This document shows, piece after piece, positions 52,218 to 61,365 of a stretch of 64,000 nucleotides of DNA. The DNA is from Chitinophaga filiformis. GTDB taxonomy: Bacteria > Bacteroidota > Bacteroidia > Chitinophagales > Chitinophagaceae. The position numbers and the translations under genes are program-made. The stretch covers positions 173,124 to 237,123 of the forward strand of contig NZ_JAKIRP010000015.1 of the NCBI RefSeq assembly GCF_021646545.1. Reading direction: 5' to 3'. The number at the start of each line of letters is the position of its first letter. Position 1 is the first letter of the stretch. The notes below the pieces were generated by a model. The model did no database searches. It was not told the origin of the DNA and saw nothing but the letters and a program-made list of their open reading frames with translations.

Positions 52218-52916
52218 TCACGCATATTTCAGTATTTCCTCTACAAGTCTGAAAACCGTTGAAACAGATTGCTGCTCAGCAGGACTTAGATGAGCGACGG
52301 CCTTATAATTTCTCTTAGCACGACTGATGGCCAATTCAACTCTTTTTACATTAGTTACATTATCAATAGCCATTAATGCGTCAAAGAGATCCTCTGATAT
52401 TTGTTTATCGGTCTTGCCATTATAACGTACTCCCAATGGACGGGTATAAGTATCTATAACGTGATGATAATCTTTTCGATTCATTTTGCCTCCCTGGTGA
52501 TCTGCGAAGTTAAGAATCAGCCAATACTCGAAAGCCTGATTTGAATAACCCGCCTTGATATTATTCGCTGCAGCCATTGCAATTGCACTATTAAAATCTT
52601 TAGCCGGAAAGTCGTCTTTATCAAATACGCACCAGACCTGTTCATAATGCCGCTTTGACGATAATTCTATGGCCTGTTTTACTACAGAGACGGTATTACG
52701 TCCGTCGCCGATGGCCTTTATGGTAGCAGATGAAAGTCGGAACTTCCTGAAATAAGATGGTTCCGTATTTTCACCTTCGCTGACAATCAGGATAGTTGGT
52801 TTTTCAGTAAGGAAGGGGGCTGCTCTCTTTAAGGAAGGCGGATTTCTACGTTGTTGTCTGAATTGTAGCTGCCACTCTTCATGTGGTTGGTTTCTAGTTT
52901 TTCTATTTTTTGTCAT
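52218..52916 (-). CDS. RloB-like TOPRIM protein
   Basis: A 232-residue protein of the RloB family. A TOPRIM-like fold has the acidic Glu47 in ILIVSEGENTEPSYF and the Asp-rich CVFDKDDF (Asp99, Asp101, Asp102), the pattern of metal-dependent nucleases of the OLD type. The C-terminal half is helical and basic. Its start overlaps the ATPase gene stop by 14 bases, showing tight coupling. RloA/RloB pairs are known from restriction-modification loci and resemble abortive-infection ATPase-TOPRIM systems (AbiL, PARIS). The nuclease is probably the effector. Confidence 0.87.
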   Translation of the reverse strand: MTKNRKTRNQPHEEWQLQFRQQRRNPPSLKRAAPFLTEKPTILIVSEGENTEPSYFRKFRLSSATIKAIGDGRNTVSVVKQAIELSSKRHYEQVWCVFDKDDFPAKDFNSAIAMAAANNIKAGYSNQAFEYWLILNFADHQGGKMNRKDYHHVIDTYTRPLGVRYNGKTDKQISEDLFDALMAIDNVTNVKRVELAISRAKRNYKAVAHLSPAEQQSVSTVFRLVEEILKYA

Positions 52917-54225
52917 CAGGTATTTTTTGGGATGAAAATGGTGCTGAAAAATCAGTCAGGAATGGAATAGCGCCATACTTACCCTGAATATAATTGCTTT
53001 CGAAGTTCTCTGTTCTTCTTACCTCTGATTTAAAATCGCTCAATGAATACAATGATGCCGCGCCATATCTGTCTTTTTCGGTGAACCATATCTGGTCTCT
53101 TCTGAAAAGGCCGGAACTTAAAAGGTTAGTATCATGTGTATTAAATACAAGCTGCGAATTCTGTGGATTATATGTCGCAGAATTGAACAACTCTATAAGT
53201 TTACAAACCAGGTTAGGATGCAACTTGGAATCCAGTTCATCTATAAATAAGGGATAGCCATGTTCCAGCGCATCCAGAACAGGGCCTGTTAGTGAAAAGA
53301 ACTTGAAGGTGCCGGATGATTCATCATCTTCAAGAGAAAATTTAGCATCACCAACATAGTTATTATCCGCATCATACCTGCGATGTGTAGTGAGTATATC
53401 GGAGATGAACTCCGCATTCTCTTCACTTACTTTTTGCTGAATGAGTTCCTTTAGTCTTTTGGGCATATCTGCCGGCAGATTATCAGGGTCAACACGCTCC
53501 AGTATGATGTCATGAATACCCAGATCTGCAGCTGATAACAATTCAAGTATTCTTTTTTTCTGGACGGCATCTTCTGTTTTGTCCATGGTAAATCCCTGGT
53601 AGCGATGTTCCTGTAATCCTGATATTACTTTAAGTTTTTTAAACCAGTTAACTATCTCACCAGACAGCTGGTCATTGAACTGGGCTGCCACTGTAAGCAA
53701 CAATGCATTTTCTCTGACGAGATCTTCCTTGGCAAGGGTATACCCTTTGGAAAATCTTTTGACATGGAATTCAAATCGCTGGCCCTCCCTGTAGAAAATT
53801 TCAATTTCCTTTGTTTTGGGTCTGTGATAAAGCCATTCCGCCAATACAGCCTGTTTGGTTATTTCAAAGCCATACCGGTACATTTCGTTGTTGTGAAGAA
53901 ACAATATTTCGAATTCGGCAGCGCCATTCTCTGTATCAGTGGCAAGTCTAAACAGGTCAACATTTATCGGATCTCCTTTTAACCGATCAGTAGATGACCT
54001 GATTACAAAGTTTTTCATAAAGGTTATGGCATCCATAAACCTGCTCTTGCCACTTGCATTTGCACCATAGACCACAGCGCTCTTTAATATCCTCAAACCA
54101 AACTCCGGGATCTGAATGATGTTTTCTTCCTCACGGGTTTCTTTGTCATAGTTTGATGCGATCAGGTTAAGTGTGGCCTTATTCTTAAACGTCTTGAAAT
54201 TTGAGACAGAGAATTGGATAAGCAT
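52903..54225 (-). CDS. RloA-like AAA/ABC-type ATPase
   Basis: A 440-residue ABC-type ATPase of the AAA_21 group. Walker A is GANASGKS (54-61), Walker B LFIDELDSKLHP near residues 322-333, and the H-loop VFNTHD near 358. The inserted helical middle (about 110-300) is typical of RloA and OLD-like sensors. It presumably senses a phage or DNA signal and gates the TOPRIM partner encoded immediately downstream. A TTTTTGC-9-GCAAAAA repeat lies just before its start at 54236-54258. Confidence 0.9.
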   Translation of the reverse strand: MLIQFSVSNFKTFKNKATLNLIASNYDKETREEENIIQIPEFGLRILKSAVVYGANASGKSRFMDAITFMKNFVIRSSTDRLKGDPINVDLFRLATDTENGAAEFEILFLHNNEMYRYGFEITKQAVLAEWLYHRPKTKEIEIFYREGQRFEFHVKRFSKGYTLAKEDLVRENALLLTVAAQFNDQLSGEIVNWFKKLKVISGLQEHRYQGFTMDKTEDAVQKKRILELLSAADLGIHDIILERVDPDNLPADMPKRLKELIQQKVSEENAEFISDILTTHRRYDADNNYVGDAKFSLEDDESSGTFKFFSLTGPVLDALEHGYPLFIDELDSKLHPNLVCKLIELFNSATYNPQNSQLVFNTHDTNLLSSGLFRRDQIWFTEKDRYGAASLYSLSDFKSEVRRTENFESNYIQGKYGAIPFLTDFSAPFSSQKIPDDKK

Positions 54226-54342
54226 AATATCCTGGTTTTTGCTTTATTATTGCAAAAATCGGATTCATTATTCAAATTATGGTGAAATTAAGGCCATTTA
54301 AGAGCGCAATACGCCATTTTTCTTAGTTTGACACACCCACAC

Positions 54343-54372
54343 AAAAAATAACCGGGAGATTATCCCGGTTAT
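54343..54372 (-). terminator. terminator of the small lipoprotein gene
   Basis: ATAACCGGGA (54348-54357) and TCCCGGTTAT (54363-54372) form a perfect 10-bp stem with loop GATTA. On the minus strand the stem is followed by six T (complement of 54343-54348). Confidence 0.8.
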
Positions 54373-54392
54373 CTATCAGTAGAAGGTCAATA

Positions 54393-54554
54393 TTATCTCC
54401 TTGCTCTCCCTATCAGCCAAATAATAATAATCACCACAAATGCGACCGCCAGCACACCTACCCATACGCCCGCTTTAAAAATTCCTCCCACTACTTCACA
54501 GCTGCTCAATAACATAACGGCAAAGGCCAGCAGGCCCAGTTGTAAGTTTCTCAT
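54393..54554 (-). CDS. 53-residue small lipoprotein with membrane helix
   Basis: A small gene between the DUF3570 gene and the terminator. The product begins MRNLQLGLLAFAVMLLSSC, a lipobox giving Cys19, then EVVGGIFKAGVWVGVLAVAF, a second hydrophobic helix and a basic end (RARR). This is a pattern I recall from many Bacteroidota genomes (Cys-Glu-Val-x-Gly-Gly-Ile-Phe-Lys-Ala-Gly) of unknown function. Start (complement of 54552-54554) and stop (54393-54395) are clean. Confidence 0.8.
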   Translation of the reverse strand: MRNLQLGLLAFAVMLLSSCEVVGGIFKAGVWVGVLAVAFVVIIIIWLIGRARR

Positions 54555-54599
54555 ATACTCTCTTTTTCAGAATATATATCATACGTCATGCCAGTACCG

Positions 54600-55814
54600 C
54601 TATCCTTTACTATGCTTAAAATCCAGCAGCAGCGATACCGTGTGGGCCGACAGCTGGTCTGAGCGTTTGTAGAAGGCATAGCGCAGCCCTATCTCCTGAA
54701 AAGAGTAATGACGGAACATTGGTTTCAGCAATGCATAGCGGGCGCTGATGCCGGCTTTATAACTGTTGAACCGGCTCAGGTCATAGTCGGATGTGTAGAA
54801 GGTTTCATTGATATTATGCTGCTCATAAGGCTTGAAATATCTCGCGCCTGTCTGGGTATAAAACCGCAGGAGGGGAGATAAGGTAAACTGAGGACTTGTC
54901 TTTACCGGAACTTCCAGCTGTATGGTATGTCCGGTGATACCGAAGTTATCGTGGTAAAAGCGATAATAGGAACGGATGATGGTATTTCTGCCCACGAACA
55001 CGTTGAACTGGAAACCTATGGGGAACTTCCACCTTTCCCGTGGCAGGTTTTCCACTCTTAGGGTATTCTCGTCGTTAAAGTACACCCTGTGGAAAGGAGT
55101 AGAGAGTAATCCTCTCTGATAAACCAGTTCGGGGAAAACCGCAAACTGCATCCGCTGATTCACCACCTGATAGAGGGCGAGATTGAGGTTGTAGGATTGC
55201 CGTGTATAGATATTGAACCAGGCGGTATCTCTTAACTCTGAAGGGTAGACCAGTGTTTCCGGGCTGTAATAGTCGGGATCAAATCTTCCCCAGCGAAGGT
55301 CATCGTAGTAATACTGCAGAGCGGCTGACCATTGCCGGCTGTGATCTGCATTGTCGTGCGATACCGAGACACCGACAGGAACAGAAAGATAGTCTGATTC
55401 CAGCGACAGGCCACTATTGATACCGACACGTAGCCGGGGTTTCTTCAACAGGCGGCTATAACCGGCATTGAGATGGAAACGGTTGTCGTGCCGGGAGGCA
55501 GAAGACATCACCATATCAATATGGTCAGTAGATGCCGAAGTGATAACATCTATTCCAAATCCAAGATCAAAGGTATGCACGGAATCCCGTTGATGGGAGA
55601 TGGATACATCTGTAGCATAGACCTGCAGGTTTTCTGTACCTGTTCCTCCGGTTACGGCTGAATGATTTCCATCCTGCGTGTAGAAGGAGAACAATACCTG
55701 TATGTCTGTCTGAGAGATCTTTTGTTTCTTATACGCCGTACTGTCGATTCCTTTTTGCGCAGATGCCGTGAAATAGGCTGCCAGCAATCCTGCCGCAATA
55801 AATAGTCTTTTCAT
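54600..55814 (-). CDS. DUF3570 outer-membrane-like protein
   Basis: A 404-residue exported protein with a signal peptide (about residues 1-19). The remainder is beta-rich with alternating aromatic residues and ends SLLLDFKH, as in outer-membrane barrels. Block DIQVLFSFYTQDGNHSAVTGG fits DUF3570. It is the last gene of the minus-strand cluster thioredoxin-ApbE-DUF4266-DUF3570, 6 bases after DUF4266. DUF3570 proteins repeatedly sit with ApbE and DUF4266 genes, so this is presumably the outer-membrane component of the complex. Confidence 0.87.
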   Translation of the reverse strand: MKRLFIAAGLLAAYFTASAQKGIDSTAYKKQKISQTDIQVLFSFYTQDGNHSAVTGGTGTENLQVYATDVSISHQRDSVHTFDLGFGIDVITSASTDHIDMVMSSASRHDNRFHLNAGYSRLLKKPRLRVGINSGLSLESDYLSVPVGVSVSHDNADHSRQWSAALQYYYDDLRWGRFDPDYYSPETLVYPSELRDTAWFNIYTRQSYNLNLALYQVVNQRMQFAVFPELVYQRGLLSTPFHRVYFNDENTLRVENLPRERWKFPIGFQFNVFVGRNTIIRSYYRFYHDNFGITGHTIQLEVPVKTSPQFTLSPLLRFYTQTGARYFKPYEQHNINETFYTSDYDLSRFNSYKAGISARYALLKPMFRHYSFQEIGLRYAFYKRSDQLSAHTVSLLLDFKHSKG

Positions 55815-55820
55815 TTAAGA

Positions 55821-56057
55821 TCAGTTACAACCACATCCTCCGCTGCTCTTCCCACTACCACCCCCACTGCTTCCTTCACGGTAAGTATGTACGTTTTCGT
55901 CAAATTTTTCTATTCCTCTTTTACCCAGTTGCATACTCTCATCGTTGAGATACATCCGCTGATATGGCTTTACTGCCACGCATGACTGCATGACCAACAA
56001 TACCAGTAATGTACCTGTGGCAATAAGCAGAATGCGGCTGCTGTTAGCCTTTTGCAT
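55821..56057 (-). CDS. DUF4266 lipoprotein
   Basis: A 78-residue lipoprotein: start at 56057 (MQKANSSRILL), lipobox VMQSC (Cys26), then CVAVKPYQRMYLNDESMQLG and a Gly/Ser-rich tail ending CGCN. The MYLNDESMQ block is the DUF4266 hallmark. Its start overlaps the apbE stop by 14 bases. An upstream in-frame ATG at 56120 would lie inside apbE and bury the signal peptide. Function unknown; probably an envelope partner of DUF3570. Confidence 0.85.
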   Translation of the reverse strand: MQKANSSRILLIATGTLLVLLVMQSCVAVKPYQRMYLNDESMQLGKRGIEKFDENVHTYREGSSGGGSGKSSGGCGCN

Positions 56058-56970
56058 GTATTTGAATGTTATCCGATTGAATGACTTTATTCCTCCCGTC
56101 GATAATGACGCAGTGTACATCCGGCAGCTGGTTCACCAGGTCGATGCCTACGACAGGCCCCATGACGGTGATGGCGGTAGCCAGTGCATCGGATAGTTCC
56201 GCGCTGGGGCTGACTACGGTTACACTTTTGATATAGGGTACCGGCCATCCTTTTCGTGGATCGATATTGTGGGAGTAACGGATGCCGCCACGCTCCACGT
56301 ATTGTTCATAGTTCCCTGAGGTAGCTACGGATGCATTGTTCACGGGTAGCCACAGTAGTGCCTTCCCTGGATCGTCAGGATGGGCGATCCCTACCTTCCA
56401 GGGGCCGCCATCTGGTTGGGTACCCCAGGCGGTGAGGTCGCCGCTGGCATTTATTACGCCGCTGGTAGCGCCATCAGCTATCCAGAGCGCCTTTACCCTG
56501 TCTGCCGCGTAGCCTTTACCAATGCCTCCGAACTCAATGCGCATGCCGTTGCGTTTCAGCTGTATACAGTGATTGTTCAACAGGGCAATATGCTGGAAGC
56601 CTATGCATTGCATGGCCTGGTCTATTGCTGTTTTTTCCGGCCAGGTAAAGTGTTCGTATTTAAAGTTGAACAGCTTTTTCAATACACCGGCAGATATATC
56701 AAAAGCGCCCTGTGTAATGGTACTGATCTTATTACAACGATGTATCAGCTGGTACACTTCGGGAGGTATAGATACCGGTGCTCCGCCTGCCTGCGCATTG
56801 ATTTGCGCTGTGACAGAACTTTCATTGAACACCGTGAGGAGGGCTTCTATCCTTTGTATCTCCGATACGCCTTCCTGTAGCCGTCTGGCAGCTATCGCTT
56901 CTGTTGCTCCGCAAGCTATCAGCTCAAAATCGGAGCCCATTAACCTGGTATGAAGCTTACTGCTGTGCAT
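56044..56970 (-). CDS. apbE: FAD:protein FMN transferase (ApbE)
   Basis: A 308-residue ApbE. MGSDFELIACG near the start, FDISAGVLKKLF mid-protein, EFGGIGKGYAADRV and INASGDLTAWG carry the flavin and metal-binding blocks; YSHNIDPRKGWPV is the C-terminal conserved region. It has no obvious signal peptide. The enzyme attaches FMN to a Thr of target proteins, as in Rnf/Nqr complexes or extracellular electron-transfer proteins. No target with the modification motif was recognised nearby. It follows the thioredoxin gene by 5 bases and overlaps DUF4266. Confidence 0.92.
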   Translation of the reverse strand: MHSSKLHTRLMGSDFELIACGATEAIAARRLQEGVSEIQRIEALLTVFNESSVTAQINAQAGGAPVSIPPEVYQLIHRCNKISTITQGAFDISAGVLKKLFNFKYEHFTWPEKTAIDQAMQCIGFQHIALLNNHCIQLKRNGMRIEFGGIGKGYAADRVKALWIADGATSGVINASGDLTAWGTQPDGGPWKVGIAHPDDPGKALLWLPVNNASVATSGNYEQYVERGGIRYSHNIDPRKGWPVPYIKSVTVVSPSAELSDALATAITVMGPVVGIDLVNQLPDVHCVIIDGRNKVIQSDNIQIHAKG

Positions 56971-56975
56971 GGCGA

Positions 56976-57404
56976 CTATTGAAGCAGGTGTTTAAGCGTT
57001 GAGATAAAGCCGGCGGGCGTTTCTTCCCTGTAAGGTACGTATGCCACCAGTTTTTTACCTGGACTTAACAGTACTACCTGTGGAAAGGCGCCTTGCGGAT
57101 TAAAAGCCGCTGCCAATGAATCGTATTGAGAGCGGAGTGGAGCTGCTATCTTTTTCCGCTGGGGAAAATCAGCCTCCAGGAGTACGAGGTTCTCCCCGGC
57201 GAAGCTTAGAAAGCTGCTATCCGATAGTATTTGTTTATTAAATCTGATACAAGGAATGCACCAATCTGACCCGGAAAACACCAGCATCACTTTTTTGCCG
57301 GAGGCCTGGGCCAGTTCAAATGCTTTATCAGGGTACTGGAGGACCTGGGCATGAGCAGATCCCCTTAAGGCTACAATTAGAAGCAGGAACAGAATACTTC
57401 GCAT
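56976..57404 (-). CDS. exported thioredoxin-like protein
   Basis: A 142-residue protein with a signal peptide (about residues 1-19) and a thioredoxin fold with active site SDWCIPC (Cys49 and Cys52). The cis-Pro block is GAFPQVVLLSPG. It probably acts in the periplasm as a thiol reductase. It is the first gene of the ApbE/DUF4266/DUF3570 cluster, 5 bases before apbE, so its substrate may be a Cys-rich partner such as the DUF4266 tail. Confidence 0.88.
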   Translation of the reverse strand: MRSILFLLLIVALRGSAHAQVLQYPDKAFELAQASGKKVMLVFSGSDWCIPCIRFNKQILSDSSFLSFAGENLVLLEADFPQRKKIAAPLRSQYDSLAAAFNPQGAFPQVVLLSPGKKLVAYVPYREETPAGFISTLKHLLQ

Positions 57405-57458
57405 ATCGCGATAAGTTTATGTTGTGGCTTGGTTACCTGCTACAAATGTAGGGGAATT

Positions 57459-60086
57459 TTACTTCACATCGCCGGCCTCGCCCGTGCCCCTCCCCGGCTT
57501 TGGTGATATATTCGTTGGAGGCTCCTGAGGCGGAATTTCCGACGGAGGTACAACAGGTGAAGGCTTTACTGCCGTTACAGGCGCAGCCGGTGTAACCGGT
57601 ATTGAGGTGGTTGACGGCTCTTTCCATATACCAGGTTCCATATTGATCTGTACCTGTTGCGGTCTCGGATAGGCGATGCTGATACCCGCTTCCTGAAGTT
57701 TGATGTAGATGTCCGTCAAAACCTGGCTTTTAACAGTGCCTGCCTGTCCCAGGTCGCTGATCCAGAACATGGCCTGAATATCTACGCCTATATCACGGAA
57801 GTTCTGCAGCAATACGACAGGTTCCGGTGTTTTGAGGATATCGTCAAGGTTTTCGAGATATTCTTTTACAACGCTCAGGGCCTTTTTCAGATCAGCACCG
57901 TAGGCAATACCTACCAGTACGTCTACACGTCGTGTTCTGTTGGTCAGTGTCCAGTTCACCAGTTGTTGTGCTATAAGGTCGCCGTTAGGTACAATTACTT
58001 CGGAGCCATCCCCGGCAGAGATCTTACTGGAACGTATCCCGATTTCTTTGACCACGCCGGTACGGGCGCCCAGTTCAATGACATCGCCTACCTCAATGGG
58101 TTTTTCAAATGCGAGGATCACTCCCGATACCAGGTTGTTCACAATATTCTGTAAACCGAAACCGATACCTACACCCAGCGCTCCCACTACAATGGCCAGC
58201 TTATCCATCGGAATGCCTGAAGCGGCAAAAGCCAGTAGCGTACCGGCTCCCAATACGGCCAGGCGTATCAGCAGCATGGCGGACCCCAGTTTCTTATGCG
58301 GTTGCGCCGTTTGGCCTGTATATCCCAGCAGGTAGGAAATGATCTGTGTAACGATGGTCGACAGCCAGATGATCAGTAGGAAAATAATCACACTGCTAAA
58401 GGAGAACGTAAAGTTGCCGATCTTTCGCTCAGCCACCAGCATGTCAGAAATGAGCTCGTAAAGGCCATCGTACAGGTACAGGTTGCGTGCTATCAGTGCC
58501 AGCCAGCCTATGAAAGCCGCTACATAGAAGATAGTCTTGAGGCGGTCCTTGATATTCTGGTAGTCGATCATGGAGATGAAGGTGCTGGAATCCTTCTTGG
58601 CCTCCACCTGGAGGTAGATGGCTTCCATCAGGACTTCGACCATCAGAATGACACCTGGCGCCATCGTGATGCTCACCACGGCAGCTGCTCCCATGATCTT
58701 GGCAGCAGAGACCCGGGCCAGTACCACCAATATAACGGAGAGTCCGCTGAGTGCCATAAACAGCCAGATGGCAGACCTTGAATATTTAGGTAGCGGCAGG
58801 GTGGTGTGCCGGAGCGTACGCAACAGGTAGCTACCCAGCACAATAGACGCAATACCGCCAATAAAGACGCCCCATTGCTCGGTGAACGTTACCTGGATCA
58901 ACAGGTTGTTAATGCAGTATATGACCAGCAGCAGTACCAGCAATAGCCATCGTTTGTAAAGATTGGCCGGCATATTATGACGAATGATACAGGTAGTTGC
59001 AATGGCAGTGATGATCCAGCAGATACCCGTATACATGATAGGATACTGGATGGAGATCAGGAAGGAAAGCGTCGACACCAGCAGGATAGTGCTGGCTACC
59101 GGATACCGGTAGAGGTAGCGGGATTGCAGCAGGATGTTTTCTGCCTCCCGGTCTTCATGTTTGCGTTTTACTTTCCGAGCATTGAAGGTTACCCACCAGA
59201 GAAACAATGCGGCAACCAGGAACCATAACAGGTATACAGGCCCGTGTACAGCAAAGAAGATCTTAAGGATGTTAATATTCTTACGAATGGAACGGTTTAA
59301 TACCTGCGGAAATTTTGGACCTTTTTTACCGGGGAGTGGAGGCTCCCAGAGATAGCTGAAATCCTTGTTGAACAAACGCTGTGAAAACCTGGACAACTGG
59401 AAGTCCATGTCTTCCAGGAGGTTCGTAACATCAATATATCTTTTAGCTACTTTATTCTGCACTAAGCCAAGGTGCAGAAGGTTGGTCTTGTTAGCACTGT
59501 CTACCTGCCGCCATTTTTGTATGAGGGTGGCCATTTGTCCGACGTAAATGTCCCTCAGTTCGTCTTCCGCTGGAAAATTACGCATAGTAGTGTCTTTCCT
59601 GAGGATCTGCAGGGTGTCGGAGATGTTCACCAGCTTATCATGAAATCTGAAAAGCTGATCCTGCCAGCCGTCCAGCTTTCTTTCCAGCTGCACCAATAAT
59701 ACCCTGTTGGTATAGAGGTCGTGCATATTGTTGGTGCTGCCGATAGCAGCCATATCCCGTTTCACCACCATCATGGAGGAGTCAATCAGGGGAATACTCT
59801 CACTGATCTCCACCGTGTCCAGACCACGGCGTAAGGTGCTCATCACCTGGTTCAGCATCAGGGTATAGGTTTCCAGCCGGCTGATGATAATAGCGACGGA
59901 GGTATCTGACAGTTTGATCGTAGACTTTCCGGAGGAGGTATCTTTTACCTGCTGGGAAATGATCTTGCTGAGGGCAGCACTGTCTAACGGTTTCGGAGAG
60001 GTGGGTTTATTCTGCGCATGAAGATGGGCACAAAGCAGCAGCAATAAAAAGCAGGATAATATTTTCGGGAGAATATGGTTCCGCAT
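57459..60086 (-). CDS. large MscS-family mechanosensitive channel
   Basis: An 875-residue protein with a signal peptide (start at 60086, MRNHILPKILSC; an in-frame ATG at 60158 is not needed). The first ~270 residues are a periplasmic helical/coiled domain. Several membrane helices follow (about 300-620). The MscS pore and beta domain are marked by LAIVVGALGVGIGFGLQNIV, FEKPIEVGDVIELGARTG and SEVIVPNGDLI. A Pro-rich tail ends the protein. This is the MscK/MscM-like architecture. It opens under membrane tension to release solutes on hypo-osmotic shock. Monocistronic. Confidence 0.92.
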   Translation of the reverse strand: MRNHILPKILSCFLLLLLCAHLHAQNKPTSPKPLDSAALSKIISQQVKDTSSGKSTIKLSDTSVAIIISRLETYTLMLNQVMSTLRRGLDTVEISESIPLIDSSMMVVKRDMAAIGSTNNMHDLYTNRVLLVQLERKLDGWQDQLFRFHDKLVNISDTLQILRKDTTMRNFPAEDELRDIYVGQMATLIQKWRQVDSANKTNLLHLGLVQNKVAKRYIDVTNLLEDMDFQLSRFSQRLFNKDFSYLWEPPLPGKKGPKFPQVLNRSIRKNINILKIFFAVHGPVYLLWFLVAALFLWWVTFNARKVKRKHEDREAENILLQSRYLYRYPVASTILLVSTLSFLISIQYPIMYTGICWIITAIATTCIIRHNMPANLYKRWLLLVLLLVIYCINNLLIQVTFTEQWGVFIGGIASIVLGSYLLRTLRHTTLPLPKYSRSAIWLFMALSGLSVILVVLARVSAAKIMGAAAVVSITMAPGVILMVEVLMEAIYLQVEAKKDSSTFISMIDYQNIKDRLKTIFYVAAFIGWLALIARNLYLYDGLYELISDMLVAERKIGNFTFSFSSVIIFLLIIWLSTIVTQIISYLLGYTGQTAQPHKKLGSAMLLIRLAVLGAGTLLAFAASGIPMDKLAIVVGALGVGIGFGLQNIVNNLVSGVILAFEKPIEVGDVIELGARTGVVKEIGIRSSKISAGDGSEVIVPNGDLIAQQLVNWTLTNRTRRVDVLVGIAYGADLKKALSVVKEYLENLDDILKTPEPVVLLQNFRDIGVDIQAMFWISDLGQAGTVKSQVLTDIYIKLQEAGISIAYPRPQQVQINMEPGIWKEPSTTSIPVTPAAPVTAVKPSPVVPPSEIPPQEPPTNISPKPGRGTGEAGDVK

Positions 60087-60170
60087 GCTGTTAAAATTAG
60101 GAATGAAGAAATCGGGGATTGAGAACAGGAAATGCATTGCCCGTATTCCTGTTCTCAATCCCTGATCAGT

Positions 60171-60752
60171 TTACTTTTCCCATTTCACTTTCTCTTCTTT
60201 CGGCTTCAGTCTTCGACCTTCGGGGATCTGTTCGTCAGTAAATCCGAGGTAAAAGAAACCAAGCACTTTGTCTTCGTCACGCAAGGAAAGATATTCTTTC
60301 ATGGCAGGGTGGAACGTCATTCCACCGGAACCCCAGTAACCGGCAAATCCTCTTTCTGTAGCCCCCAGCCACAAGTTCTGGGTAGCGCAGGCAACGGAAG
60401 CGATTTCTTCCACCTCGGGGATGGCTGGTTTGCTGCCTCTTTTCATACAGATAGCGATAATGTGAGATGCAAGATCCCCTTGCTGCTGTAGTTTCTCGTA
60501 ACTGGCCTGTGCAAATTTCTCGGCAGGTGTGTTGGCTTTATAAAGGTTTGCATGATCCTGGCAGAAGCGTTTTACGGCCTCTCCGCTGAACACTACAAAA
60601 TACCATGGCTCTGTATATCCGTGTGTTGGCGCCCAGTCGGCCAGTTCCAGTAATTCCTGTACCTGTTCGTCCGGGATCTTCTTTCCATTCATGCTGGCCG
60701 GTTTGATATTACGGCGCTGTTTGATAATACTCGTCAGATTAACTGTTCCCAT
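60171..60752 (-). CDS. nitroreductase-family FMN oxidoreductase
   Basis: A 193-residue nitroreductase-like flavoprotein. QRRNIKPASMNGKKIP near the N-terminus binds FMN phosphate, ELADWAPTHGYTEPWYFVVFSG follows, and GLGATERGFAGYWGSGG-type sequence (LGATERGFAGYWGSGGM) closes the FMN site. Reduces nitro compounds, quinones or similar with NAD(P)H. It is separated from the thioesterase gene upstream by 98 bases and is probably transcribed alone or with the MscS gene. Confidence 0.9.
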   Translation of the reverse strand: MGTVNLTSIIKQRRNIKPASMNGKKIPDEQVQELLELADWAPTHGYTEPWYFVVFSGEAVKRFCQDHANLYKANTPAEKFAQASYEKLQQQGDLASHIIAICMKRGSKPAIPEVEEIASVACATQNLWLGATERGFAGYWGSGGMTFHPAMKEYLSLRDEDKVLGFFYLGFTDEQIPEGRRLKPKEEKVKWEK

Positions 60753-60850
60753 TCTTTTTCCTGATTGTTTATGTTTTTTCGGGAGGGACTCCCATTATTG
60801 GTTTCCGTTTCTATGATCTGTCAATTAAGACAGCAATTTTTCCTCATAGT

Positions 60851-61309
60851 TTATTTTCCGGTAGATACTGTGTCCTGATCGTACACTGCCAGTTTTTCTT
60901 TCCATTCTTCCGGTAGTCTTGCCACCTTGCGGGCATTATAATCGAAGAAGATCATGCCTGATTTTGCTTCGGTGATCAGGACTGTTTTGCCCTCGCGGAG
61001 GGTTGTTATTCTGTAATACATATCAAAGCCGAAAGGTGTGATATCTGCAACACCGATGGCTATGTCAAAAACATCACCTGCAAAGCCTTCTCCTTTATAG
61101 ATCAGGGCAGCGTCGGCCATAATCACGCCATCGTCCGGGCCTCTTTCTTCAAATCCCATGGATTTGAGAAAGTCAACTCTGGCCTGGTGGAGGATGGACA
61201 GGACAGAATCGTTGCCTACGTGTCCGCCGTAGTTGATATCTGTTATTCGTACCGGTATCTGCGTGGTGAAACCCAGTTTTTCCGGCATCGTTATTTTTAC
61301 TCTTGCCAT
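60851..61309 (-). CDS. acyl-CoA thioesterase (4HBT hotdog family)
   Basis: A 152-residue hotdog-fold protein. IPVRITDINYGGHVGNDSVL contains the conserved active-site-like Asp and the Asn/Gly-His turn, followed by QARVDFLKSMGF, the standard 4-hydroxybenzoyl-CoA thioesterase/YbgC pattern. It hydrolyses acyl-CoA thioesters; substrate not predictable. It lies 56 bases downstream of the rdgB gene on the same strand. Confidence 0.88.
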   Translation of the reverse strand: MARVKITMPEKLGFTTQIPVRITDINYGGHVGNDSVLSILHQARVDFLKSMGFEERGPDDGVIMADAALIYKGEGFAGDVFDIAIGVADITPFGFDMYYRITTLREGKTVLITEAKSGMIFFDYNARKVARLPEEWKEKLAVYDQDTVSTGK

Positions 61310-61365
61310 ATTAGATAATACAATTACAAATGTGAAGCTGAAATAAGGTATGGTTACCGGTCATT

